From Caprella mutica (taxonomy: Eukaryota; Arthropoda; Malacostraca; Amphipoda; Caprellidae): a stretch of DNA of 64,000 bases. Shown here one piece after another: positions 1 through 11,000 of this stretch. The position numbers and the translations under genes are program-made. Within the stretch, counting starts at the first letter, position 1; every line of letters begins with the position of its first letter. The stretch lies in assembly GCA_947561585.1 (NCBI GenBank), contig CANNZV010000120.1, positions 310,001 to 374,000 on the forward strand, read 5' to 3'. The notes beneath the pieces are model-generated. The model saw nothing but the letters and a program-made list of their open reading frames with translations, was not told where the DNA came from and did no database searches.

Positions 1-361
1 GTGCGAGAAGCCAATGATTTATTATCTGAAGTATATTAAAATTCACCTTTATCTAAATATTAGATTAGATTTACCTAGATGGCGTTTGAAAAAACGTAAA
101 AATTCTATTTCTTTTGAGTTGAAATTAGCACTTCTAAGTAAAAAGAACTTCGTAGGACGTAGGGTTAGACTATAAAGATATATAACAAAGAAACAAATTT
201 GGACATTCAAAATACACGAGTTCAGTCTGTTCAGATAAATTATGAAAAGCATTAGCAGCATTGATTCAAACAATATAAAATTACTTGGAAGAGACAGTTA
301 CTGATAGTGATAGTAAAGGAGAAAACTAAAAGATTATATAGTCTACTACAGTTTAGAGTTG
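1..361. other. AT-rich intergenic DNA, no feature recognised
   Basis: No coding exon, RNA gene or repeat end could be supported here. The short open frames are of chance length and composition. Confidence 0.5.
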
Positions 362-755
362 AAGGCCCGTTTACACGGTACGATAAATTGGACCGATTTA
401 TTATAATGAAGAGGTTGTTACAATTTATCATATGTAAACAAGAGATCGTAGCGATTTACTGGAGTTGGAATTGGATTTTGTGATCGGTGCCAGCAGGCTT
501 AAATTTATACGAATCGTAACGACAAATTTGGACATGTAAACAGGATTCCAAGAAATCGTTACAATTGGGCTCGGTATATATTACTCAACACATTTCAAAT
601 GCAGACCACCATAATGTATCTTCCATGAGGGTTAGTAAAGACTAAATATTGAGTAAAAATAGTTGCGTGTTAACACTGTCTCGATCATCCGATAAATTGT
701 AACGGCCTGTGTTCAATAAATCGCTACAATTTACCGTAGCGTGTAAACGGGACTT
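362..755. mobile_element. MITE family A, copy 1
   Basis: A 394-bp non-coding element with terminal inverted repeats: the left end AAGGCCCGTTTACACGGTAC matches the reverse complement of the right end ...GTAGCGTGTAAACGGGACTT. Interior blocks (CGATTTATT, ATTTATACGAATCGTAAC, GCAGACCACCATAATG) recur at 16564-17142, which shows it is an interspersed family. No transposase is present and a target duplication is not clear. Confidence 0.7.
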
Positions 756-837
756 TAAAGAGACTTCACTTAGAAGAAATCTTCAATTTAATTATATTGC
801 TAACAGTACAGGCAATGGATATTATCTTTGTATACGG

Positions 838-1070
838 TAGGCCAAGCAGGTGAATTGCGGCCCATTAACTAACTGCGGCCTCTAACAACAAACGTCGTAG
901 TTTCAAAACACACTTTAAAAACATAGAGTAATAAATTATAGCATGCACTGCGCTTATTATGATAGCTATGCAACATTTTAATGTAATTTCTGTTCAGAAT
1001 GTTTTAGAGACAGTCTTGAAGAGGACCGCAATTAAAAATTAAAGGGCCGCAATTTACCTGCGTGACCCTA
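838..1070. mobile_element. Small inverted-repeat element, hAT-like ends
   Basis: The two ends are inverted copies of a sequence starting TAGG and containing GCAGGT-AATTGCGGCCC (left 838-863, right 1044-1070). The start fits the YARNG consensus of hAT ends. The interior is non-coding. I do not see a clean 8-bp target duplication, so the superfamily assignment is tentative. Confidence 0.5.
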
Positions 1071-1604
1071 TAAGTACTATAGAAACAGTAATTGATAGAT
1101 ACTTACCGATGTCCACAGTCAGATTCAAAAGAGAAGTTATTTGTGAAATAACCATATTGATTAAAAAATGTTTTAAATTGCTATAAATATCTTCTGAAAT
1201 AGAGGTTATAAATAAAGTACATAAATGAAAAGAACTTTAATATTTGATAAAGGAAAGACAACCACTTTCTATATTTTCTTCAAAAATAGTTTATTAATAA
1301 AGTAAAACCTAGGTGGTTAGCGATCTACCTCTGAGACAAAAGCCATATCAATGATGATGTCAAAATGGAAATTAAATAAAATTGACTAAGAAGCAGACAG
1401 AAAGGAAAGTGGCTCAATTAACAAAGTCATCAACGATTATTTGAAAAAGTTATGAATACAGAAACTATTCACCGTAAATACAATAGACTACAAAGATAAA
1501 GAGCATAAGCATATGCTTATTAACCATAAGCCTAGCTATATTTAATTTCGTAGGGGTATAACTTACTTTGAAACCATAGGCCATACCTATCGTTAAAGGT
1601 GTTG

Positions 1605-1800
1605 GAAGAAGCAGTCAGAAAGGAAAGTGCATGGCTCCTCGAGCAAAATCACCTGTCATCTTTGGTGACCATCTAATAGATGCAGAAAAGCTACTCCGTG
1701 AATGCAGTCACAAAGAAATGTGACAAGTTCCAGTGGATGCACTGACTGATGCAAGAGGAAAATGAAGAGGTGATAGTAAATGAATCCTATGAGCCTACTT
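1605..1800 (-). repeat. Dispersed SINE-like repeat, copy 1
   Basis: On the minus strand this matches the + strand at 20750-20960 and 21520-21735. Shared blocks include TTCATTTACTAT, TTTTCCTCTT, GACTGCATTCACGGAGTAGC and CTTTCCTTTCTGACT. A second, shorter partial copy lies near 1385-1420. Copies 2 and 3 lie inside introns of the citrate carrier gene. Confidence 0.55.
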
Positions 1801-2273
1801 ATCACAAAAATCCAAGACTTCGTAGTTGAAAAGCATAACCCATGCAATATCCTCTAAAACTACAAACAGTGGTAAAATGAAAAGAAAATCAGTATTCCAA
1901 ATAAAAACAGTTACAAAAGCTCCATATAAAGCACCCTATGGGGCAATGCATGGTTCCTAGCCTAGGGTTAGAAAAAAAGAGGTAATAATGGGAAAAAAGG
2001 TTCTAACCAAAAAGAAACAAAAGGGGTACCTTCTCTTCCATTCATCTCAGATTCATAACAGCTGTATACAGATTATTTCCGCAAACTATCACTGAAGTTT
2101 GATGGTAAAATTGAAATACTTAAATTAATGAACATTAAATAACTAGAAAATATAAAGCAGTTGGTATACTACTTTTCTCACATAATACACATAGGTAAAG
2201 AATAGCAAGATGGTAGAGTTTATTAGTTAGATTCTAGAATGTAATTTTTTTATCTTCTAAGTCACATCACCTG

Positions 2274-2619
2274 TAAAGGCCTTGGAACACGGCGAGTTAC
2301 TGCCGTGACAGTAAAGGGCCGTGCACAGGTAAGGTTTTTAAGTCTTTCCACAAGACTTTTTGCTAAGCTACTCCTACTTTTTCCACGAGAATTTAAGTAA
2401 AAACGATTTATTTTAGTTGGTATCCATGATACCTGCAGGTCTCATGGATACCATCTAAAATAAATAATAATTATATCTTTTTTTCTTCTATTCTCGTGGA
2501 AAAAGTAGGAGGAGCTTAGCACAAAATCTGGTGGAAAGACGTAAAAAACCCTACGTGTGTACGGCCATTAACAGGTCCAACTCACACGTTTACTCGCACC
2601 GTGTAAAATTAAAGGCCTT
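2274..2619. mobile_element. MITE family C copy 1, interrupted by MITE B
   Basis: The outer inverted ends (left AAAGGCCTTGGAACACGGCG; right ACTCGCACCGTGTAAAATTA then AAGGCCTT) match the ends of the 6338-6543 element in reversed order. The interior is replaced by a complete MITE B at 2313-2569, so B inserted into C. Confidence 0.6.
2313..2569. mobile_element. MITE family B, copy 1
   Basis: Ends AAAGGGCCGTGCACAGG and ...TACGTGTGTACGGCCATT are inverted repeats continuing into TCTTTCCAC...AGACTTTTTGC. The centre carries the near-perfect palindrome TGGTATCCATGATACC. The same end sequences and centre are found at 55269-55467. Non-coding. Confidence 0.7.
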
Positions 2620-2699
2620 CATGCAAGTATACCGAGAGTTGCTGTCCCTGATAACATTGTACTATCGGGTCACCGTCTGAAAGCGTTTGCAAAGTAAAG

Positions 2700-3334
2700 G
2701 CACGATCGGGTATTGGCACGCCAATGCTATTGCACTCTGGGCCAATGCAATGAAAACGACATTGGGCCGACGGTTGCCAAACAGCATTGGCCCAATGAAG
2801 GGAAACATTGGTTAACCAATCCAGTGATTTTTTGATGTACCAGTATATTTATTATACTGTTCTACCAGATCTATTTGGCAGTTATCGCCAGAATATCGGA
2901 GAGGTTAGGTGCAAGCGATCTATCTCAACATTAATCACACCAAATAGCCAAGTTAATACTTCAATTAAGTATATATTTGGAATTGTAGCCATTTCTGGCA
3001 ATTTAGTAAAAATGGGCCTGTTAATTGTTATCCTTCAATTTATATTTTAACCCTTAATTTATTTCAATCATAAAAATGAGCCTAGCCACTAGTCAATTCA
3101 TATATTTAAAATAAAAGGTTATTTTTCAATTGAAATAATTATTCAAGTTGTAAATTAAACTTTCTATTTAATTTTAAATTAACATAGTATTATTTGGTTA
3201 AATTAGCTTAGATAAAATAATATAGATTTGAGTTTTAATATGTAATTGATGTATATTGTTTCCCCCTGATTTTGATATATAAGATGTATTTATAGGACTA
3301 ATACTATATACATTGTGAGATGTAATTGTTGTCT
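2700..3334. other. Intergenic DNA with a word-rich GC patch
   Basis: Positions 2715-2825 repeat short variants of GGCCAATG/CATTGGCCC, unlike the AT-rich surroundings. A possible inverted counterpart (GCCCAATGCAAC) lies at 4098-4110, so this may be the arm of an older element interrupted by the TTAA MITE at 3335-3906. Weak evidence. No gene is seen. Confidence 0.3.
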
Positions 3335-3906
3335 TTAAAGGGGCAGTTCAGTCAATTTTTGTTTTCATAATATTAATGTTGAACGATCACTTAGTAAGAA
3401 TAAAGCATTCCTGTAGAATTAAACGGTTGAAAAAAATATAATAAGCGATATATATCATATTTTATAAATTCGATTTAGTTCCTGCGTCCTCCTACAGATG
3501 GCGCCACCACTCTGTACACTATTTGTTTAAATTTTACAGCTGATAACATGTGAACAGTTTTTCTATCAACAGTATTAACAGGTAATTTATGAAGAGATGG
3601 TTTTCTTTTCAAAACTAAATCTAATTGACTCGAAGGACAGTTTTCAATTTCACAAATTCTTTTTCACCATTTTCATAAGTTAATAACCGATTCAAGTCTG
3701 GGACTGGTTATCATTTTGTTTACGTACTACAATGATTAGTTACGCGGTCCACCGCAGTCCAAAGATGGCGCCACGAATTTACAATATACTTTTTATATAA
3801 ACATTTCTAAAATCAACGAATATTCTAATGTTACATAAATTAATATACTAAATCTATTTAGGACCAATTTGGCAATAGTTTGATTTTGACTGAACTGCCC
3901 CTTTAA
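3335..3906. mobile_element. MITE family D, TTAA-type
   Basis: A 572-bp element bounded by TTAA at both ends with a perfect 21-bp terminal inverted repeat beginning TTAAAGGGGCAGTTCAGTCA. TTAA target sites are typical of piggyBac-type elements; a non-autonomous piggyBac-like element is the best guess. The open frame on its minus strand is chance. Confidence 0.75.
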
Positions 3907-4133
3907 CGTATTCTGTATAGCGTAATATAATACACCTCTAATATAAATAGCACAAGCCGTAGACCGGCATGACATCGGCAACATTATGTATAAATAACAT
4001 GTTTATAATTCATTTATAAGACGTTTTATACATTAGACATATATAAGTCATTTGCTAGAACTGGGTCAGTGAGTTGACAAAATGTCAGATTTGCACTAGC
4101 CCAATGCAACACTAGCACTATACATCGGCACCG

Positions 4134-4721
4134 TTAAAGGTCCCGTCCAAGCAAATATTTTTATTGCCTTATTCAACGAGGCTAATGTTTCTCATTTTGC
4201 TGCAAACCGCATCGAATTTGGTAGCATATTTTTAATTTTATATGCTTTTAAAGATTTTTATAATCAAAACTCTACAAAACCTATTTTACTTCCGACTTAC
4301 TAATTTAAGAAATTTTCAGCCTGAAGAAAAAGAATGTAGACCATTTTTTTTATTGTCAACTAGGTATTAGGTTTAATAAATCCATTTAATATTCGTGTAA
4401 AGGTATACAATTGAATGAACTTATAATAGAAACGTTTATAGGAAACAAATCAATATCTAAAATAAAAGCCGAAAACGCATGGTTTGTTTATAAAATTAAA
4501 ATTTGTAATCAAAACAGAGAGTGTACAATCTTCTTCTTGAGCATCAGATTAGTGATTCGCTCAATTGTTGCTCACAGAGTAGTAAAAAACTTAAAAAAAA
4601 AATTATAAAATATACACATAACCGAATTGTATGCGGTTTACAGAATAATGATCCTAGACCTTAGTTCTGTAATATTATGTTATAAACTCATTTTTTCCCG
4701 GAGCCTGGAGAGGACCTTTAA
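4134..4721. mobile_element. MITE family E copy 1, TTAA-type
   Basis: Bounded by TTAA with ends TTAAAGGTCCCGTCC and GGAGAGGACCTTTAA. The first 90 bp align with the element at 54516-54910 (shared blocks AATATTTT, CTAATGTT, CTGCAAACC, AATTTGG). The small open frames inside are AT-rich and unsupported. Confidence 0.65.
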
Positions 4722-5404
4722 TAAATACTTCAAAATTATTATAGGAGAAACTATTGAAAATTCATTATTCTCCTTAAGCCGGCAAACATCAAAATTATTA
4801 TTATTTTTCATTTTATAATTTCTTTGTTTGTTGCTTTGTGTTTATTATATAAGTAAATATCAATATTGATAGTTTTGATTTCCTTTATCCCATATATATA
4901 TCGACATTTTTGTATTCTGAACTAATTTTGTGGTTCATCCAAATTTTCCAAATTAATGAAAATTATCAAATATTTCAATCTGAAAGATTGTAAATTCTGA
5001 AAAAAACGTGACTAGGCGTAGTTAAACACTGCACAAACACTTAAAATTGTGTTTTTAATGCAAGATATTTGCAAAAAATAAGTTTTTAGGAAATAAATAA
5101 ATTAGATTGATTAATACCGTGGGTAGCACTGTAGGCCATATGGCTATTATGTATGCTCTGCTATTGCTGACAAGATTATTCATATAAAGCTAAGTATACT
5201 GTCTTTATTTCTACATAAAAATTAGAGGTACACGATTAACGCTAACAGTATTAACTACATACAATCTAACTACCTAAAGGAGACACTTATATTTTACAAA
5301 TAACCACCTTGACATGGGTTTAATTCCCGATTAACCATCCGTCAACCTCTATTATAGTCAGCGTCTATAATAATAAATTTCATTTCAACTTATTTCTTGG
5401 CACA
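4722..5404. other. AT-rich intergenic DNA, no feature recognised
   Basis: No exon, RNA gene or repeat boundary could be supported. Confidence 0.45.
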
Positions 5405-5800
5405 GGTTAATCCCCTGACCAAATAAATATTTTGAGTCATAATGAAAGGTGTAATCTTCTGACCGCTAACCAATTTAAAGAATTCAGTCATATTATAAGA
5501 TATAATCTTTTGGCCCCCAAAGAAGATCGAAAAGCCCTGGCCATTGACAAAGGGTATAATTTACTGACCGCTGATCAGAATTAAAAGTCCTGACCATTGA
5601 CCAAGAGTATAATTCCTGATTACATACCGAGGACATAATATCCTCAGTGGTCAGGATAAATTATACCCCTGGTCAATGGTCAGGATCGACTTTTTAATTT
5701 CGGTCAGTGGCATGATATTATTTTCATCGGGGGTCAATGGTTTATATCTTATAATATGACTCAATTCTTCAAATTGGTTAGCGATCTGGGGATTATAGGA
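5405..5800. mobile_element. Foldback element F
   Basis: Two arms of at least 150 bp are inverted copies. The left arm from 5461 (GACCGCTAACCAATTTAAAG) pairs with the right arm ending near 5786 (CAAATTGGTTAGCGATC). Both arms repeat short phrases such as TGACCATTGAC and GGGTATAATT. Non-coding. Exact ends are uncertain. Confidence 0.55.
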
Positions 5801-5913
5801 CGCGCCCCTATACATCTAACTAATATGTATAAATTATACCTCGGACCGAAATTTCCGAGACCGAATTTTCTGAGATCGAATTTTCCTAAAACCGTCCTGA
5901 TCATTCTCTAACA

Positions 5914-6340
5914 CTTAGTTTGACAACATCTAGCATCCGTAAGTGTTTCAACGGTTGATTTCCCCTTTCCCCATCATTTTCTCCCCTTTCCCTATCAATT
6001 TTTACATTCCCCATCTCAGTGAAAAAAAAAAAAATTCAATTGTTCACTCTAAGAATGATAACTGCCCAAATTTTAATGGGGAGGAGGAAAAAAAACCATC
6101 CACTTCAGCTCCTCATTTTACTGTCGTCTACTTAACCTTTGTGTAAAAAAATGTTCAATTTTGAATAAAATCAATAATAATCAAAGCAACTGGGGAATGG
6201 TGAAAATTGATGGGGTATGGGGAATTGGGAGAAAGTGGTTTGGAATGGGGAGAAAATGACGATGAATGTGGAGAAAGTGACGGGGAATGGGGAAACAACT
6301 GTTGAAACTCTTACTGTTACTAAATGTTGTCAAACTAAAG
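5914..6340. mobile_element. Foldback element G with short-word arms
   Basis: The left end CTTAGTTTGACAACATCTAG pairs with the right end ATGTTGTCAAACTAAAG. Inside, both arms repeat variants of GGGGAGAAAGTGACGGGGAA (on the left as its complement). It directly abuts MITE C at 6338. The open frame at 5943-6146 is a by-product of the pyrimidine-rich arm. Confidence 0.6.
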
Positions 6341-6543
6341 GCTTTGTTACACGGTGCAGGTAAACGTACGAGTTGGGCTAACCAGTTACTGTATTACAGC
6401 TACTCGCACAGTGTGACCGCATCAGTCGAGTAGCTGTCATGGAAATTCAATGCTATGAACATTGAACTACTGGCATGCGAGTACAATGGGACAGCTGCTG
6501 TCCACAGTCACGACAGTAACTCGCACCATGTAACAAGGCCTTA
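6338..6543. mobile_element. MITE family C, copy 2
   Basis: A 206-bp element with inverted ends AAAGGCTTTGTTACACGGTG and ...GCACCATGTAACAAGGCCTT. The subterminal blocks (GAGTTGG, CGACAGTAACTCGCACC) recur, reversed, in the interrupted copy at 2274-2619. Confidence 0.6.
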
Positions 6544-7913
6544 AATGATGAAGAATGATCAAGACGTATCACTATATCAGTGTATTAAAAGTTTAAAATA
6601 AATCAAATTGCATTCAACGAAATTAGTTTAATTATCTTTTTGTAAACAAAATTTCGATTTTGAAAAATCCTAACAATTTTTCTAGTACTGTAAATGTAAT
6701 TGACTGATAATATATAGTTTTTTTAATCTGTCTGGTTAATACGAATAAATCTTCTAATTCACTTGCGTAAATATAACCTGCTAGTCGTAGCATCCAGTAA
6801 AATATCAACTAGTTTTTGAGAAAAAGTAATAAAAGAGGAAAAATACCAACATACACAAACACGGGCAAGAGATATGCTAGTAGCTAAGAAGAAACTCTTG
6901 TTACTATGCTATATATAAAATTGTACACAATACACAGTTGTAACTAACCACTGCCTGCCTTCAGTGCCAACATTGATAAAACCACATCTTATTGTGAAAC
7001 CTTAGTTAATTGGGTATCTAACGGAACAGGTTGAATATATGATAGATTTAAAGAAATATGATTTATACCCAAACTTAGGTAGTAATATTAACTGCAATCT
7101 TCTTACTATCAGTTCTGATTACCTTGGTAGTTAACTAGTACCAAAGGTTTACCGCCATATATATACCTGCTCACAAGAACATAATCTTTTTTGAATAAAA
7201 ATAACATTAGGCCTATTGCAGAAGATTGTATTTATGAACCTACCTAAATTAATTTCCATTCAGATCTATTGAAAGGTATATTTTCAAGCTTTCGTGATGA
7301 TATATTTATAACAAGTGGTTAATGAACTTTGAAGTATATGTAGATAATTAGTAGGTATTCATTTACCTATATAATATTTAGCATTAACGTAGCTTAAGGT
7401 TATAGTTATATGTAGAAAAAGAAATAAAAATTCATTTCAATTATCTTTAATCAATCCTCTTTTCATTTGTGAGATTAAATACTAAATATACTCACCTATA
7501 TTAAGATAGATGCGGTTATTCTAACATTACACCGGCTGAAATGAATAATTTCATGTCTTGACCTCTTGGAAATAATTTAATTTTGAGTTGAACGCTAATA
7601 GTGCAGAATAAGTGTAGTAATGACAATCGAGTGTATTGTAATCGTTACGTCATCAAAGCAACACATTATTATCGAGAGTTAAAAATTTATAAGTTCCATT
7701 AACTGAATTTTTTCATTAAAAATGTAATATAATGAATATAATTTATCTGTTTGTATTTTTCAACACACTTCAAGTGCCATATATTTGATATTACCATGTT
7801 GCTGTTATGACGCCATATACTTGTTATTGTCACTACTGTGTTTACTTTGCTTACTGTTTCTCAGTGTGAGTTGAGAGTTCTTTCAAGTAGCAAGTGTGAC
7901 ATTTTCTCTCGCG
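6544..7913. other. Region upstream of the citrate carrier, presumed promoter and 5' UTR
   Basis: AT-rich and non-coding. It must hold the promoter and 5' UTR of the carrier gene starting at 7914, but I cannot place a TATA box or initiator with confidence. Confidence 0.35.
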
Positions 7914-8034
7914 ATGCCAGACTCTCCTCGATTTCGAAATCCTTTTGGTAACAGACCATGGGTGGAAAATAGTGGTTGGGCAGCAGCTGCTGCTGGTGGA
8001 TCTGGGAATATAGGAATGAAAGGCATCATTGCAG
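7914..8034 (+). CDS. SLC25A1: SLC25A1 coding exon 1
   Basis: Encodes residues 1-40 plus the first base of Gly41: [13 protein letters not shown], an Ala run, then GMKGIIA. The donor is GTAAAT at 8035. An upstream in-frame GTG at 7896 could extend the frame, but the ATG at 7914 fits the family N-terminus. The minus-strand frame over the same bases is a shadow. Confidence 0.85.
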
Positions 8035-11000
8035 GTAAATCATCAAGACCTCTAATAACCCTAAACATATCATTAGGGTAGTAGGTACCTACTACCTACC
8101 CTTGTTTTTATTATCAGCTGACTTTCCTTTCATGAGTCTGACAGCTTGAGTCAGTTGAGTGTTCCACTGCTCTCTATTTTTACCTTGCATTTTAATTGTC
8201 TTATTAATTTATATGGGAGGTAATAATTTATTATTTAGAGGTGTGAATTTACTAATTTTTCATAGTTTTAACTATTAAATTATTGATGTTGCAACATATT
8301 AATTATTAGGTAAGTAGTTGTAGTTCTCTTGGTTCATAATTTATCATTTAAAATAGCCAAGTTGTACTAAAGTGTGAGAATCTTAGCTAAATAATGTATT
8401 AGCCATTAGGTTAGAGTTTTCAACTTAATACCTAGGTATTTCATTTCTGGAGATTAGTAAAATAGGCAATTTTTGCATAAATCATATTAGGTATATTGTT
8501 ACCGTATATAGGTAGCTACTAGCTATATAATATATTAATATTTCTTTGTTAATGGCCAATGGACAATAATGGCTAAATTAACCATAAGTATCTAAAAGCT
8601 GAGCGGCGCACCACATTACGGCGCGCTACAATACGGCGCACCACTGTACTTTCTATTAATGACCTCAATGTGAAAAACTGTTATGTAGTTTGTTGTATCC
8701 GCTAGTTTGTTGTTCTGCACACTTCACGATTGTTTAATGACCTGGCAGGGGGGTGTGCCGCCCCCCGATACATCTACCTAACGGCTAACTGATAAGTTTT
8801 TATTTACATCTCAGACTGAAAGTTTACAATAGTTACCCCATAAAATTACAATTACAGTTTTCTATGATGAATTTTATTTTCTATTCCAAATTAAACATCT
8901 CAATCAAATAATTGAACTGTGTAGTATAAACATTGGATTCAGGTACCGTCAGGTGTCAGACATAAATTTGATACGACAATTAGGTACCTATCAAATTCAC
9001 TCCATTTGTCATTAATCTGTATTCAAATTACCTATCTAATAGAATGTACAGTGGTGCGCCGTAATCTGGTGCGCCGTACTGGTGTGCGCCGCTCAGCTTT
9101 TAGATACGTATCAAATTACCTGCCTTTAATTTTTGTTCCCTATAAAATATAAGGTTAGTTTTCCTGACATATGAAATTTTGAATTAATTTACAAATTTTC
9201 TATAGAAAGTTAATGCATTAAGCAAAGCTTAGGTAGCTATAAGAATTCAATAATTATTTCCTATTTTCTTAAATGACAGGGAATGAGAATCTCATAGCCT
9301 ATAAATGATAAATCTCTTTCATTAATTTTCTATAGACTACCAATAGCTATTAGTTTGGAGTTTGCAACTCCAATTCCACTTTGTATTCCATGAACAGAAC
9401 TTTACCAAGAATACAGGAGAGCTACTTACTCTATAAATTGAAAAATCTTCAAATAATAAAATGCCCCAAATATTTTCTTGATTTCTCCCATTTGACATCT
9501 TTGTCTCCTAAATTTTATGCTAATATGGAATAAATAACAGAAAACATATAGAGGTTGCTAACATTTTTTTAAGAATAAAAATAAGTAACTGTCTATAGTA
9601 ATATAATAATATATATTAAGATATTTATTATGATATATACAGTGTGATTAAAAAAAGGCAACCAGTTATTTGGATGAAAATATTTTCCAAACTATATAAA
9701 CCACTTTTTAATGTTGCATGGCATCTCAAAGATAATATTTTTCTATTATTTGATAAATTTATTTTAATTTGTGACATTGAACAATGGTGTGACATCAATT
9801 ATAATGAAGTTGATCAGAAATCAAATCCCACAGAAAAAAGTTTATAAAATAGAACAAATCTCTTTTCAATATTGCTTTCAAATCACAATAAAATATATGA
9901 CCATAAAAGTTAAATTTATACTGTCAACAAGTTTAGAAATATATTTAAAATTAGTAATTTTAATCTCCATGTCCTTCCGTGTACCCTCCATTTCTCTCGG
10001 TGCAAATTTCTGCTCTTGTTCTCTTTGTTTCAATTTTTTCCCAGTGCTTCCAACTCTGTAATTATGTTGCTCTTCAATTCACGAATATTTCATGGAGCTA
10101 TGGTTAATGAAATATCCTTTATATAACAGCAAAAGAAAGTGTTAAAATGGGGTTTAATCTGAGGGTCACTCCCCACACCCCCCTGCCAGGTCTTTAAACA
10201 ATCATGAAGTGTGCAGTACAACAAACTAGCGGATACAACAAACTACATTACAGTTATCTTTAACTAAAATTGGCCAAAAAGGGTGAAAACACGAGTTTTT
10301 TCAAAGTTCCCAATCCTTCAGTAATACATAGGGAATAAATAACTTTAAACCCTCATATCTCCAAAACTATTAGTTTCTACTAAAAGAACTGTTTCGATTT
10401 TTGGATTCTATGGACAAAAATATGTGTAAAAATATAATTTGAATTAAATTTCGTGGGGGTTGTCAAATGGGAAAGATCCAATTTTAGATTACCATCCAAC
10501 TAAAAATTGAATTTGTAAAAATATTAGAAAATCTACTCATTTTTTAATTAATTTTCTTAAATTAAATGATCAGACTTTTTATTAGAGCTGAAGAGTCTAC
10601 ATGAAATGTCAGACTCCAACTCTGGCTCTAGTATTTTGAATTTTGCAGACTACACAACTCTGATTCCAACACAATTTTATAATAATATATTATAAATAAG
10701 TTTAATGTTTTCAAAACAATCTTTGGTAAAATCAAACATTTATTTATGTGTTTTAATGGAATAAGCATATTTAATTATGTATGATTATATACTCTGTTCA
10801 TCTAAATAATACTAATTCTAGAAAAGAAAAATTCATTTATTTTGAAAAAGCGCAATCTAATGCTATATAGCACAATCTTTGCACGAGTCATTGACGTCAT
10901 CTTGTTGTATTTCAACAAAAGTTGTTCAAAATCTTTTGTATATCTGTGAGTAATATTAGTAATTATAACTCTAGAAATACACTATTTGTTAGTATATTGT

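Noticed and set aside
2808..3050. 80-codon frame
   Set aside because: Low-complexity, AT-rich, no splice or family support; lies beside MITE arms.
7883..8068. Minus-strand 61-codon frame over exon 1
   Set aside because: Shadow of the SLC25A1 first exon, which has splice site, phase and family match.
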